DNA of 64,000 nt, taken from contig NZ_JACOOR010000001.1 in the NCBI RefSeq assembly GCF_014290175.1, forward strand, positions 1-64,000. The letters run 5' to 3'. This document shows, one piece after another, positions 8,334 through 17,423 of this stretch. Origin of the DNA: Anaerosacchariphilus hominis. GTDB taxonomy: Bacteria; Bacillota; Clostridia; Lachnospirales; Lachnospiraceae. Numbering within the stretch: the first letter of the stretch is position 1; each line of letters opens with the position of its first letter. Made by a program: the position numbers and the translations under genes. The notes below the pieces were generated by a model, which had not been told where the DNA came from, did not search any database, and saw only the letters and a list, made by a program, of their open reading frames with translations.

Positions 8334-9290
8334 ATGTACGATGTCACAGTGATCGGCGCCGCCATTCTGGATGTGCTGGCCCATCCGGTCAACGTCTCGG
8401 AGCTGGACGGACGCTCCTATCCCACGGACGGTATCTCTCTGACCATAGGCGGCGACGCCGCCAATGAGGCCACCACTCTGGCAAGACTTGGCAAAAAGGT
8501 ACATCTCATCACCAAGGTAGGCCGGGATATGGCCGGTCAGATTCTGTTGTCTCATTTTCAGGAAAATGGAATCTCGACGGAGGATTCCATAGTAGAAGAA
8601 GCTCTGGATACAGGAATCAATCTGGTGCTTATCGCCCCCGATGCGGAGCGCTCCTTTATCACGAACCGGAACGGAAGTCTTCGGCGGCTGGCCCTGGAGG
8701 ATATCTCCCCCGAAGCTCTCGGGAAGAGCCCCCTGGTATCCTTCGCCAGTATCTTCGTGTCTCCCCTATTCGACACCGACGCCATGGAGACCCTGTTCCG
8801 CTCCATAAAAGAAAAGGGCGCAGTCCTCTGCGCCGATATGACCCGCTGTAAAAACGGAGAAACCATCCGGGATATTCAGCCTGCCCTGGCTCATTTGGAC
8901 TATCTCTTTCCCAATTACGAGGAGGCGAAGGCCGTATCAGGATGGACGGAGCCCGAAGAGATCGCCGACGCCTTTCTGGAGGCGGGCGTCTCCAATATCG
9001 TCATTAAGCTGGGCGCAAAGGGCTGTTTTCTGAAAAACAGCCGGGAGGCCCTTCTGATTCCCGCCTACCCGGGGACCAACTGCGTCGATACCACCGGAGC
9101 CGGGGATAACTTTGCGGCCGGCTTCCTCTACGCCCTCTCGGAAGGCATGGAGCCCGGAGACTGCGCCCGGTTCGCCACCGCTGCCGCTTCCATCGCCGTG
9201 GAATCCGTGGGAGCCTGCACCGGCATCCGCAGTCCGGAACCTGTCCTGGAACGGTTCCACCGGCTTCAGAAGCTTTCGGCGATCTCTTAA
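8334..9290 (+). CDS. PfkB-family carbohydrate kinase
   Basis: A 318-residue ribokinase-like sugar or nucleoside kinase. The N-terminal region carries the family GGDAANEATTLARLG segment (residues about 39-54), and the C-terminal signature DTTGAGDNFAAGF (about residue 245-258) supplies the anion hole and catalytic Asp. The substrate (fructose, ribose, 2-keto-3-deoxygluconate, a nucleoside and others are possible) cannot be read from sequence, and neighbours give no clue. It converges on a MATE gene and the two stop codons share the bases TTAA at 9287-9290, so neither gene has a private terminator. Confidence 0.9.
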   Translation: MYDVTVIGAAILDVLAHPVNVSELDGRSYPTDGISLTIGGDAANEATTLARLGKKVHLITKVGRDMAGQILLSHFQENGISTEDSIVEEALDTGINLVLIAPDAERSFITNRNGSLRRLALEDISPEALGKSPLVSFASIFVSPLFDTDAMETLFRSIKEKGAVLCADMTRCKNGETIRDIQPALAHLDYLFPNYEEAKAVSGWTEPEEIADAFLEAGVSNIVIKLGAKGCFLKNSREALLIPAYPGTNCVDTTGAGDNFAAGFLYALSEGMEPGDCARFATAAASIAVESVGACTGIRSPEPVLERFHRLQKLSAIS

Positions 9291-10633
9291 GCGGCGTTTA
9301 TCTTTTTCAACGCCTTTTTCACGCAGATCAGACAGGTGGGTGCGATATAGCAGCTGGCTGCCACCCACGCGGTCTGATCCGCGAAACAGATGGCCGTATA
9401 GCCAAAAGTTCCCACGAACCCCAGGCTTACCACGGTCCGGGCTATCATCTCCGTCACGCCGGAGAAAAAGGCCCGTCCGGAATATCCCAGTCCCTGGGTG
9501 ACCATTCTGGTCACATTCAGGATCCCCAGACTCCAGTAGAAGTACCCCATACAGCGCAGGTATTTGGCCGAAGCATCCAGTACGTCCACCGCATCCCGGC
9601 TCACAAAGATCATGGACAGGGTTCTTCCCACCCCGATCATCAAAAGGCCTGCCAACAAACCATACCCCGTGGCCACCGCCACGCCCTGGGCGAGGCCTTT
9701 CCGGATCCGGCTGCCCTGACCTGCGCCCAGATTCTGGCTGCAGAATACGGAAGCCGCCGTACCGAAGGCGTCGAAGGGACAGATAGTAAACTGCTTGATC
9801 CGCATGCCCGCCGTGAAGCCGGACACGTAGACACTTCCCAGACTGTTGTTGGCCGACTGCATCACCATGCTTCCGATGGCTGTGATGGAAAACTGCAGAC
9901 CCGTAGGCATTCCCATGAGTAAAAGCTCCTTCACAGCCCGGCCGTCCAGTTTCCGGTTCTCCATTGGCAGCCGCAGAAGTTCTACTTTCCGGGCGATATA
10001 AAAAAGACATAATACACCGCTGACCGCCTGGGCGGCAATGGTGGCGATGGCCGCTCCCGCGCAGCCCCAGCCCAGTACTATGATGCAGAGCAGATCGAGG
10101 CCGATATTCAGGCAGGCGGAAAAGGCCAGAAACAGAAACGGTGTCCGGCTGTCTCCCACCGCCCGCAGGATAGCGGACAGATAGTTATATAAAAGGGTAA
10201 AGGGCAGTCCCAGGAAGATCACCAGCAGATAGGAATAAGCATTCTCATAGATATCTCCGGGCACCGAAAGCACCCTCAGAATCCAGTGGCACAGCAGGAC
10301 ACAGGCTGTGGTCAGTACCGCCGCGATACCTGCGGTCAGTACGCCGCCGTTGAAAATATAATCCCGCATCCGTTTCCGATCCCCGGCCCCGAAATACTTG
10401 GCCACAGGGATACCAAAGCCGGCGCAGCTCCCCATACAGAAACCCAGCACCAGGAACTGTACGCTGCTGCTGGCTCCCACTCCGGCCAGAGCTTTCGTTC
10501 CCAGCACCTGGCCCACGATGGCCGCGTCGATCAGATTATAAGTCTGCTGCAGGAGATTTCCCGCCAGCAGCGGCAGGGCGAAAGCCAGCATGGACTTCAG
10601 AGGACTGCCTTTCAGCATGGAAGAAGAAGTCAT
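9287..10633 (-). CDS. MATE family efflux transporter
   Basis: A 448-residue multidrug/toxin extrusion protein with twelve predicted helices. Typical MATE segments are AFALPLLAGNLLQQTYNLIDAAIVGQVLG at the N-terminus and LPFTLLYNYLSAILRAVGDSRTP in the first half, with the internally repeated second half beginning near LLLMGMPTGLQFSITAIGSM. These proteins export cationic compounds using Na+ or H+ gradients. Start ATG follows AGAGGTG. It lies downstream of a DUF554 gene on the same strand. Confidence 0.93.
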   Translation of the reverse strand: MTSSSMLKGSPLKSMLAFALPLLAGNLLQQTYNLIDAAIVGQVLGTKALAGVGASSSVQFLVLGFCMGSCAGFGIPVAKYFGAGDRKRMRDYIFNGGVLTAGIAAVLTTACVLLCHWILRVLSVPGDIYENAYSYLLVIFLGLPFTLLYNYLSAILRAVGDSRTPFLFLAFSACLNIGLDLLCIIVLGWGCAGAAIATIAAQAVSGVLCLFYIARKVELLRLPMENRKLDGRAVKELLLMGMPTGLQFSITAIGSMVMQSANNSLGSVYVSGFTAGMRIKQFTICPFDAFGTAASVFCSQNLGAGQGSRIRKGLAQGVAVATGYGLLAGLLMIGVGRTLSMIFVSRDAVDVLDASAKYLRCMGYFYWSLGILNVTRMVTQGLGYSGRAFFSGVTEMIARTVVSLGFVGTFGYTAICFADQTAWVAASCYIAPTCLICVKKALKKINAA

Positions 10634-10653
10634 TTCACATACACCTCTTTTCT

Positions 10654-10995
10654 TCAGGCCAACAGAATGGCCACGAGCAGGGCCGGCAGCAGATTCGCCA
10701 CCTTAATGGTCCTGGGCCAGATCAGGTTGACGCCCACGCAGAAGATCAGGATATTTCCCACCATGGACAGAATCATATTCATGGATCCGGTGGTGTCCAA
10801 AGACTGTCCGCCCACGGAGGACAGTACCAGCATTTTGGAAAAAGTGCCCGCCGCTCCCAGAAACAGGACAGAAAAACCTGTGGCCTTCATAATCGTCTCC
10901 TGGTAATGTTCTTTCAGGAGGCGCTTTCCTCCGATTCCAATGATACCGCCCACAATGATTGCCAGGGCGTTGATCAGTGTTCCCAGACCTCTCAT
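10654..10995 (-). CDS. DUF554 membrane protein, apparently internally deleted
   Basis: DUF554 (YdfK-like) proteins are normally about 225-235 residues; this one has 113. The N-terminal part (GLGTLINALAIIVGGIIGIG, then ETIMKATGFSVLFLGAAGTFS) matches the family start. From about residue 78 (VGNILIFCVGVNL, then IKVANLLPALLVAILL) it matches the family C-terminus, so roughly 110-120 central residues are missing in frame. The two flanks of the junction resemble each other in the full-length family, which would favour a recombinational deletion. It may be non-functional or a minimal form. It has a good AAAGGAG site and ordinary codon use. Family function is unknown. Confidence 0.75.
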   Translation of the reverse strand: MRGLGTLINALAIIVGGIIGIGGKRLLKEHYQETIMKATGFSVLFLGAAGTFSKMLVLSSVGGQSLDTTGSMNMILSMVGNILIFCVGVNLIWPRTIKVANLLPALLVAILLA

Positions 10996-11039
10996 ATTGT
11001 CTAAAACTCCTTTTGTCTCATTTTACTGTCCGCTCTTTC

Positions 11040-12401
11040 TCAGGCAGTCGCCATTTCTCTCCTGTGGATCTGCCTGCGAACCAGGAAGAAGCATACGACC
11101 TGGAGCAGGATCGTGAAGATCCAGGACACCGGATAGGAAATGAACAGCACAAACAGAGATCTCCGCAGCGGAAATATGCCGAAGATCCACACAATTCTCA
11201 AGCCCACTGTACCGATAATGGACAGCACCATGGGCACGCCGGAGCGCCCCATTCCCCGGAGGGCTCCCGGAATCAAATCCATGATACCGCAAAGGAAATA
11301 AGGAATGGTGGTAATGGAAATAATCTCCATTCCGCATTGAATCACTTCCGGCTCCTTGGTATAGATCCGCAGTATCTCAGGCCCGAACAGATAGGCTGCG
11401 CTGCCCAGGGTTCCCGCCACGGTTACGGTGATAATCACACAGTCGCTCAGCACCCGATCCATTCTTTTGAACTTCCCCACGCCGTAATTCTGGCTGGTGA
11501 AGCTCATGCAGGCCTGGGTGACGGAATTCACCGAAGCATACAGAAAGCCCAAAATATTATTGGCCGCCGTATAACCCGCCATGGCTGTGGAACCGAAGGA
11601 GTTCACCGAGGACTGCAAAAGCGCATTGGAAAAATTGATGACCACACTCTGGACTCCCGCCGGGATCCCCACCAGAAAAATCTGCTTCAAATGGGAGCTG
11701 TTGATATGAAGCTTTGAAAACCGCAGCTGATAGCTTCCCTCGGTTCGATAGAGGCAGCGCAGCACCAGCGCGCTGGAAATCAGCTGAGAAATCACTGTGG
11801 CGATGGCCACGCCCTCTACAGACATGCGGAAGACCACCACCAGGAACACGTTCAGCACCGCGTTTGTGACACCGGAGATAACCAGAAACAGTAATGGGCG
11901 TCTGGTATCTCCCACCGCCCGGAGAATGGCCGCGCCGTAATTATACAGCATGAAAAAAGGCATTCCCAGAAAATATATCCGCATATAGAGGGTGGACAGA
12001 TCGATGACGTCCTCCGGCGTATCCATCAGCTCCAGGGCCGGACGCGCCAGCCCCAGTCCCACAAAAGCCATCATAACGCCGCTTATGAGGGCTATCAGAA
12101 TGGCTGTATGTACCGTCTCAGACATTTCCCGGTCCCGGCCCGCCGCGTAGAACCGGGCCGCCAGCACATTGGCTCCCAGTGAAATTCCGATAAACAGGTT
12201 CGTAAAAATATTGATCAACGCTGTGGTGGAACCTACCGCTGCCAGAGCCTGGCTCCCGCTGTAGCGTCCCACCACAATAATATCCACCGCATTGAACATC
12301 AGCTGCAAAATTCCCGAAACCATCAATGGCACGGAAAATGTGATCAACTTGTCCATAAGGGAACCGTTGCACATATCGATTTCGTATTTGCTGCTTTTCA
12401 C
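11040..12401 (-). CDS. MATE family efflux transporter
   Basis: A 453-residue MATE exporter with twelve hydrophobic segments. Signatures include TFSVPLMVSGILQLMFNAVDIIVVGRYSG and MPFFMLYNYGAAILRAVGDTRRPL in the first half and LVGIPAGVQSVVINFSNALLQ opening the second. It is clearly diverged from the neighbouring MATE at 9287-10633, so this is not a recent tandem duplication. The start codon is GTG after GAAGGGAG. The promoter at 12451-12479 precedes it, and DUF554 and the first MATE may be read through from it. Confidence 0.93.
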   Translation of the reverse strand: MKSSKYEIDMCNGSLMDKLITFSVPLMVSGILQLMFNAVDIIVVGRYSGSQALAAVGSTTALINIFTNLFIGISLGANVLAARFYAAGRDREMSETVHTAILIALISGVMMAFVGLGLARPALELMDTPEDVIDLSTLYMRIYFLGMPFFMLYNYGAAILRAVGDTRRPLLFLVISGVTNAVLNVFLVVVFRMSVEGVAIATVISQLISSALVLRCLYRTEGSYQLRFSKLHINSSHLKQIFLVGIPAGVQSVVINFSNALLQSSVNSFGSTAMAGYTAANNILGFLYASVNSVTQACMSFTSQNYGVGKFKRMDRVLSDCVIITVTVAGTLGSAAYLFGPEILRIYTKEPEVIQCGMEIISITTIPYFLCGIMDLIPGALRGMGRSGVPMVLSIIGTVGLRIVWIFGIFPLRRSLFVLFISYPVSWIFTILLQVVCFFLVRRQIHRREMATA

Positions 12402-12450
12402 TTTTTATAACTCCCTTCTTTCTCGTATCGTATCAAATGCTATTACTATT

Positions 12451-12479
12451 ACTATAGCGGTACGGAGAAAGAATTTCAA
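12451..12479 (-). promoter_or_regulatory. promoter of the MATE-DUF554-MATE set
   Basis: On the minus strand TTGAAA (12474-12479), a 17-nt spacer and TATAGT (12451-12456). Confidence 0.65.
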
Positions 12480-12544
12480 TTATCATTTTTTCTTCCGTAA
12501 TCTATTGTCTCTTATACCCTGCACAAACATACTTTTGCAGAGAT

Positions 12545-12583
12545 CAAAAAAGAGACTCCTACTGCGTCTGCAGTAAAAGTCTC
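12545..12583 (-). terminator. intrinsic terminator after ispD
   Basis: A hairpin with GAGACTTTTACTGC and GCAGTAGGAGTCTC arms and loop AGAC, followed on the minus strand by TTTTTT. Confidence 0.85.
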
Positions 12584-12598
12584 GCTATTCTCTTTCCC

Positions 12599-13318
12599 CT
12601 ACCGTCTCCGCAGAAATGTCTCCGCGATCTCCAGATCCTCCGGGGTCGTGATCTTAATGTTCTCATAGCTTCCCTCTACCAGCTTCACTTTCGTGTCCGT
12701 AAAGGCTTCTACAATCATGGCATCGTCTGTGGCGTCTGTACGTCCGCTTTTTTCCAGCTCCGCGTATGCCTGGTGAGCCAGGCGGAAGTCGAAGACCTGG
12801 GGAGTCTGAATATTCCAGACCAGGCTCCGGGCAGGTGTGGTACGGACAAAGCCTTCCGCATCCGCTATCTTCACTGTATCTTTGGACGGCATTCCCACCA
12901 CGCAGGCATGATGCTCTTCCACTGCGTCGTAAGCCCGGCGCAGGATCTCTTCATGGATAAAAGGACGCACTCCGTCGTGAATGAACACAAAACCGTCCTT
13001 TTCTTCCTCCGTCAGCTTCCGCTCCAGGGTCTGAAGGCCATTCCAGACAGAGGCGTAGCGCTCCGCGCCGCCCGCTATCACGTCTGTGACCTTATCAAAC
13101 TGGTACTTTTCTACGATCTCTTCTTTTACATAGGAAATCTCCGTCTCCCCGGTCACCAGAATCATTCGCTCCACCAAGGGGGAATCCTGAAAGGCCTGCA
13201 GGGAATAATACAGAATCGGATGTCCCTTCAGCTCCAGGAACTGCTTATGTATGCTGCTTCCCATCCGTTTTCCCTGGCCTGCCGCCAGAACGATGGCGGT
13301 ACAGTATTTTTTTTTCAT
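12599..13318 (-). CDS. ispD: 2-C-methyl-D-erythritol 4-phosphate cytidylyltransferase
   Basis: Cytoplasmic enzyme of the MEP isoprenoid pathway that joins MEP and CTP to give CDP-ME. The protein is 239 residues, the normal length. The N-terminal nucleotide-binding signature AIVLAAGQGKRMG (residues 9-21) and HKQFLELKGHPILYYSL match the family. The mid-region VFIHDGVRPF and the C-terminal NIKITTPEDLEIAE are also typical. It is the last gene of the tsaE-tsaB-rimI-rnz-tsaD run and starts just after the tsaD stop, with its own terminator downstream. Confidence 0.95.
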   Translation of the reverse strand: MKKKYCTAIVLAAGQGKRMGSSIHKQFLELKGHPILYYSLQAFQDSPLVERMILVTGETEISYVKEEIVEKYQFDKVTDVIAGGAERYASVWNGLQTLERKLTEEEKDGFVFIHDGVRPFIHEEILRRAYDAVEEHHACVVGMPSKDTVKIADAEGFVRTTPARSLVWNIQTPQVFDFRLAHQAYAELEKSGRTDATDDAMIVEAFTDTKVKLVEGSYENIKITTPEDLEIAETFLRRR

Positions 13319-13319
13319 C

Positions 13320-14348
13320 TTATCTCTCTCCCAGCTTCAGGTTCGGCACTGCGTTCAGATCCAGGCCGTCCCTTTTTCCGGCAATAAATTCATAGTAGGC
13401 TGCCGATCCAATCATGGCCGCATTGTCAGTGCAGAAGATAGGGGACGGGTGATAGAACTCCATATGCCGCTCCGCGCAGGCCTTTTCAAAGGCTGCCCTC
13501 AGCGCGGAGTTGGATGCAACACCTCCGGCGATGGCGAACTTGTTCAGGCCGCTTTCCTTTACCGCAATCATGGCATGCTCCACCAACACGTCGCATACTG
13601 CCTTCTGGAAGGAAGCCGCCACATCCGCCCGGTTCACTTCGATGCCCTTCATCTGACAGCCGTTCAGGTAATTCAGCACCGCGGACTTCAGGCCGCTGAA
13701 GCTGAAGTCGTAGGGAGAATCCTCAAACCTGGGCCGCGGGAAGGAAATGGCTTCCGGATCGCCCTCCTTTGCCAGCTTATCGATCTTCGGTCCGCCGGGA
13801 TATCCCAGCCCGATGGCACGGGCCACCTTGTCAAAGGCCTCTCCTGCCGCGTCATCCCGGGTCCGTCCCAGAATCTCGTATTTTCCGTAATCCCGTACCA
13901 CCACCAGATGGGTGTGCCCGCCGGATACCACCAGACACACGAAGGGCGGCTCCAAATCCGGATTCTCGATATAGTTGGCGGAAATATGTCCCTCGATATG
14001 ATGGACGCCCACCAGCGGCAGCTTTTTTGCGTAGCTGATGGCCTTGGCCTCGGCCACGCCCACCAGAAGGGCCCCCACCAGGCCGGGACCGTAGGTGACA
14101 CCGATGGCGTCCAGATCGTCCAGGGTCATGCCTGCCGTGTCCAGGGCCTCCTGAATCACCTGATTGATACGCTCGATATGCTTCCGGGACGCGATCTCGG
14201 GAACCACGCCGCCGTATAAGGTATGCAGATCGATCTGGGAAGAAATTACATTTGACAGCACGACGCGGCCATTTTTTACCACAGACGCCGCGGTCTCGTC
14301 ACAGGAGCTTTCGATTCCCAGAATGTAAATATCTTTTTCCGTACTCAT
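13320..14348 (-). CDS. tsaD: tRNA N6-adenosine threonylcarbamoyltransferase
   Basis: TsaD (342 residues) transfers the threonylcarbamoyl group to A37 of ANN-decoding tRNAs, working with TsaB and TsaE. The ASKHA-fold signature [16 protein letters not shown] opens the protein, the metal-binding HHIEGH motif is near residue 113-118, and VSGGHTHLV and [10 protein letters not shown] follow. The gene overlaps rnz by 4 nt (ATGA). All three partner genes are present within 5 kb on the same strand, which makes the assignment secure. Confidence 0.97.
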   Translation of the reverse strand: MSTEKDIYILGIESSCDETAASVVKNGRVVLSNVISSQIDLHTLYGGVVPEIASRKHIERINQVIQEALDTAGMTLDDLDAIGVTYGPGLVGALLVGVAEAKAISYAKKLPLVGVHHIEGHISANYIENPDLEPPFVCLVVSGGHTHLVVVRDYGKYEILGRTRDDAAGEAFDKVARAIGLGYPGGPKIDKLAKEGDPEAISFPRPRFEDSPYDFSFSGLKSAVLNYLNGCQMKGIEVNRADVAASFQKAVCDVLVEHAMIAVKESGLNKFAIAGGVASNSALRAAFEKACAERHMEFYHPSPIFCTDNAAMIGSAAYYEFIAGKRDGLDLNAVPNLKLGER

Positions 14349-15262
14349 TTTTCCTCATCCTCAAAATCCAGTTCGATGGATTTTCTGTCCTTTCCTGCCA
14401 CAGCGCGCGGAAAGATCCGGCGCACCTCGTTCATATATTCCTCCGGCCGCGTCAGCGACGGACTGTAATGGGTCAGCCACATTTCCTTCACATCCGCCTC
14501 TTTCGCCAGTCTGGCCGCTTCGTAAAATGTCATATGTTTATTTGCCACTGCCTTGGCCTGCTTGTCCTTCTCACCGTACATGCCCTCGCAGATAAAAAGA
14601 TCCGCTCCCACCGCGTTGGCCGCAATGGAGGCTGTAGGCCGGGTATCCGTACAGTAGACCAGCTTGATTCCCTTTCGCGGAGCGCCCATGACCATGTCCG
14701 GCGTATATACCTTTCCGTCTGCTTCCACGGTCTCGCCTTTTTGCAGCCGATTCCAGAAGTTCTTCGGGATCCCAAGCTCCAGGGCCCGTTCCAGCTGGAA
14801 CTTTCCGGCCCGGTCGATCTCCAGGGAGTAGCCGTAACAGGTCACGTTATGATTTACCCGGAAGGCCTTGATCCGATAACCGCCGATGGAGAGCTCTTCT
14901 TCCGCCTTGGTCAACTCGATAAAATGAATGGGGAAAGGCAGCTCCGGCGCAATGACGCGAAGAGCTGTCACTACCCGCTCCAGGCCCTTTGGCCCGATGA
15001 GAGTCAGCGGTTCCGTGCGTTCCGCATTTCCCATGGTGAGCAGAAGGCCCGGCAGTCCGCTGATGTGATCCCCGTGAAAATGGGTAAAGCAGATCACATT
15101 GATGGGTTTAAAGCTCCAGCCCTTTTCCTTGATGGCGATCTGCGTTCCCTCTCCGCAGTCGATGAGAAGGCTGCTTCCGTTATATCTCGTCATCAGCGCT
15201 GTCAGCCAGCGATAGGGCAGCGGCATCATACCGCCGCTTCCAAGTAAACATACATCTAACAT
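14345..15262 (-). CDS. rnz: ribonuclease Z
   Basis: tRNA 3'-end processing endonuclease of the metallo-beta-lactamase fold, 305 residues. The catalytic zinc motif HFHGDH is near residue 61-66 ([19 protein letters not shown]), with CTDTRPT and a late LTHYSP segment supplying the further ligands. The encoded tRNAs at 606-844 lack CCA, so RNase Z type 3' maturation fits this organism. The start follows TAGGAGA. It sits between a small Cys-pair protein and tsaD. Confidence 0.95.
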   Translation of the reverse strand: MLDVCLLGSGGMMPLPYRWLTALMTRYNGSSLLIDCGEGTQIAIKEKGWSFKPINVICFTHFHGDHISGLPGLLLTMGNAERTEPLTLIGPKGLERVVTALRVIAPELPFPIHFIELTKAEEELSIGGYRIKAFRVNHNVTCYGYSLEIDRAGKFQLERALELGIPKNFWNRLQKGETVEADGKVYTPDMVMGAPRKGIKLVYCTDTRPTASIAANAVGADLFICEGMYGEKDKQAKAVANKHMTFYEAARLAKEADVKEMWLTHYSPSLTRPEEYMNEVRRIFPRAVAGKDRKSIELDFEDEEK

Positions 15263-15271
15263 TCCTGTCTC

Positions 15272-15529
15272 CTATAACCACTCTGTTTTTTCCGTTCTGG
15301 TCAGGGGCACCGTGAAGCTTTTTGTAATTCTGTCGTAACAGCTCTCGCAGAGGTGGAACTCATCCACGTCCCCATCCTTATCCGACAGATATCCCCACGC
15401 CTGCCGCACGGAGCACACGTCCTCCGCGGGCATCCCCTGCCTTACGGCAATGATTTTTCCGCAGCCGTTGCAGATGATTCTGTCCGGTTTTTCTGTTTTC
15501 TTTTCTATCTGTTCCTGATACTCACGCAT
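15272..15529 (-). CDS. small protein with two Cys pairs (unknown function)
   Basis: An 85-residue soluble protein I do not recognise as a named family. It carries ICNGCGK near residue 19-25 and LCESC near 60-64, spaced as a zinc ribbon that would bind one Zn. The middle contains EDVCSVRQAWGYLSDKDGDVDEFHL. It lies in the tRNA-modification run 9 nt before rnz and has an AGGGAGG site, so it is probably expressed. A link to tRNA or translation is inferred from position only. Confidence 0.7.
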   Translation of the reverse strand: MREYQEQIEKKTEKPDRIICNGCGKIIAVRQGMPAEDVCSVRQAWGYLSDKDGDVDEFHLCESCYDRITKSFTVPLTRTEKTEWL

Positions 15530-15630
15530 TTGTATTCCTCCCTGTGCGGGCGGTTATCCGCCATCTATGATGTGTTTCCTGCGTGAATATTGTACCTGAA
15601 ATCCGGTGCCTCTCCCAGTGGGAATTGCTG

Positions 15631-16071
15631 TCACCGCTTCCACATAATACAGGCGTCCTCCCGGGGCTTCTCATAAAAGTTCTTCCGGATGCCTGCGCTC
15701 TCAAAACCCAGCTTCCCGTAAAGGCGGATGGCGGTCTCATTACTCACGCGCACCTCCAGGGTGTAAGCCTCGATGCCTTCCGAAGCTCCGATCCGGAACA
15801 GCTCCCGTAAAAGTGCCTCGCCGATGCCTCTGCCACGCAACTTCCGCCGAACCGCCACATTGGTGATCTCACCCTCCTCCAGGGAACGGTAACAGCAGCA
15901 GTAGCCGCTGATCTCCCCTTCCGTCTCTGCCACCAGAAACAGAGTGTGAGGCAGAACCAGACTTTCCAGGAAGGACTGCTCCGACCAGGGCGGCGAAATG
16001 GCTTCCCGCTCGATGGCCGCCACCTGCGGTACGTCCTCTTCCTTCATGAGGCGGATCTCACAGGCTGTCAT
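15631..16071 (-). CDS. rimI: ribosomal-protein-alanine N-acetyltransferase (RimI-like)
   Basis: GNAT acetyltransferase of 146 residues, the usual RimI size. The acetyl-CoA pyrophosphate loop RRKLRGRGIGEALLRELF is near residue 76-93, and the C-terminal VRVSNETAIRLYGKLGF segment is typical of RimI. It overlaps the 3' end of tsaB by 4 nt, and this tsaB-rimI-tsaD neighbourhood is common in Firmicutes. The substrate is inferred from family and context. Confidence 0.9.
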   Translation of the reverse strand: MTACEIRLMKEEDVPQVAAIEREAISPPWSEQSFLESLVLPHTLFLVAETEGEISGYCCCYRSLEEGEITNVAVRRKLRGRGIGEALLRELFRIGASEGIEAYTLEVRVSNETAIRLYGKLGFESAGIRKNFYEKPREDACIMWKR

Positions 16072-16832
16072 GCCGGTTCCCCGCTTCCGTCCTGCTCCTT
16101 TTCCAGTCGCTCCTGCTGTTCCTTTTCCAGCCGTTCCCTCTCTGCCTGGGACAGGCGCAGATAATCTGGTCGGTGCTCTGCAGCGCTTTCTGTCTTTCCT
16201 GCGCGGACATAGGATACAGCCAGCATGGCCACAGCTCCCGCTCTCTGCTTGTTCACATGGGCCGGTGCAAAGGAGAAGGGAACATCCTTCATCAGTTCTT
16301 CCGTCAGTCTCTGGCGGAATACCGGCACGCCGTCGCCCAGGAAAATCACCTCTCTGCCAAGCTCACACAGCTTCTGCGCGATCTCTTCGATACCCACGGC
16401 CATCTGGGGCTCCAAAGCCACCAATTCTTCTCCCCGGAACTCGTAGATTCCGGTATACACCTGATTCCGTCTGGCGTCCATCAACGGACAGATGATCTTG
16501 TCCGTGCCATAGAGATTATAAGCCAGCGCGTCCACCGTGGGAATGTGTACCAGGGGCTTATTCAGCGCCAGCCCCAGTCCCTTGGCCGTGGCGGAGCCGA
16601 TCCGCAGACCTGTAAAGGAACCCGGTCCCCCCGCCACCGCGATGGCGTCGATGGTATTCAGATCCAGCTCCGTCATCTGGGCAATGGCGTCCAGCATGGG
16701 AAGCAGGGTCTGGGAATGTGTTTTTTTATAGTTTACGGTATATTCCGCCACCAGATTGCTGTTCACACCGTCATCCTCTACCACGGCCACGGATGCCACC
16801 AGTCCGGAACTATCCAGTCCCAATATCTTCAT
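16068..16832 (-). CDS. tsaB: tRNA threonylcarbamoyladenosine biosynthesis protein TsaB
   Basis: TsaB (254 residues) is the catalytically inactive paralogue of TsaD that dimerises with it in the t6A machinery. The start ILGLDSSGLVASVAVVEDD and the segment AVAGGPGSFTGLRIGSATAKGLG are diagnostic. The last 25 or so residues form a charged Glu/Arg/Gln tail (ERERLEKEQQERLEKEQ) that extends beyond the family core and may be a short coiled coil. It follows tsaE by 1 nt and overlaps rimI. Confidence 0.95.
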   Translation of the reverse strand: MKILGLDSSGLVASVAVVEDDGVNSNLVAEYTVNYKKTHSQTLLPMLDAIAQMTELDLNTIDAIAVAGGPGSFTGLRIGSATAKGLGLALNKPLVHIPTVDALAYNLYGTDKIICPLMDARRNQVYTGIYEFRGEELVALEPQMAVGIEEIAQKLCELGREVIFLGDGVPVFRQRLTEELMKDVPFSFAPAHVNKQRAGAVAMLAVSYVRAGKTESAAEHRPDYLRLSQAERERLEKEQQERLEKEQDGSGEPA

Positions 16833-16833
16833 T

Positions 16834-17259
16834 TTACTTCTCCTCCACGGTTATTTTTCGATAATCAAAGCCCTTTTCCAGATCCTTTTCGATGCGGACC
16901 GCGATCCGGTTCTCCGGGAGCAGTTCCTCGATCAGCTCCGCCCACTCAATCAGGCAGACGCCCTCTCCGTAAAAGTAATCCTCATAACCGATCTCATCCA
17001 TTTCCTCGATATCGCCGATGCGGTACACGTCAAAATGATAAAAGGGAAGCCGTCCCTCCCCATACTCCTGCACAATGGTAAAGGTGGGACTGTTCACATG
17101 CTCTTTCACGCCCAGCCCTCTGGCGAAGCCCTGGGTGAATACAGTCTTTCCCACGCCCAGGTCTCCGGTGAGGGTATACACCTGTCCTGCGGCTGCCTCC
17201 CGCCCCAGCTTTTCACCCAGCGCTCTGGTCTCCTGTTCCGAAAATGTCTCTGTTATCAT
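16834..17259 (-). CDS. tsaE: tRNA threonylcarbamoyladenosine biosynthesis ATPase TsaE
   Basis: A small P-loop ATPase of 141 residues that drives turnover of the TsaBD complex. The Walker A GDLGVGKT lies near residues 39-46, followed by VFTQGFARGLGV and SPTFTIVQEY; LPFYHFDVYRI and VCLIEWAEL are family motifs. It is the first gene of the run that ends at ispD. A TATAAT-like -10 hexamer (about 17293-17300) is the best promoter candidate, though no good -35 is visible. Confidence 0.95.
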   Translation of the reverse strand: MITETFSEQETRALGEKLGREAAAGQVYTLTGDLGVGKTVFTQGFARGLGVKEHVNSPTFTIVQEYGEGRLPFYHFDVYRIGDIEEMDEIGYEDYFYGEGVCLIEWAELIEELLPENRIAVRIEKDLEKGFDYRKITVEEK

Positions 17260-17320
17260 CGATTTACCTCGTTATTTTAAAAACTACACTTTATTATAGA
17301 AACAATCCATTCCTATTATA

Positions 17321-17352
17321 AGAGCCCCGCAGAATCTGCGGGGCTCTCTTTT
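17321..17352. terminator. GC-rich terminator hairpin between ribU and tsaE
   Basis: A 12-bp inverted repeat (AGAGCCCCGCAG pairing with CTGCGGGGCTCT). The T-run is clearest on the plus strand (CTTTTTCC), but the genes on both sides read minus, so it most likely ends the ribU transcript with a weak U-tract. Orientation is uncertain. Confidence 0.65.
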
Positions 17353-17423
17353 TCCTTGTATACAGCCGTTTTCTGCGGCTTATATTATAGCATTTCCTAT
17401 TTCTGCTGTCTACCGGGAAAATC

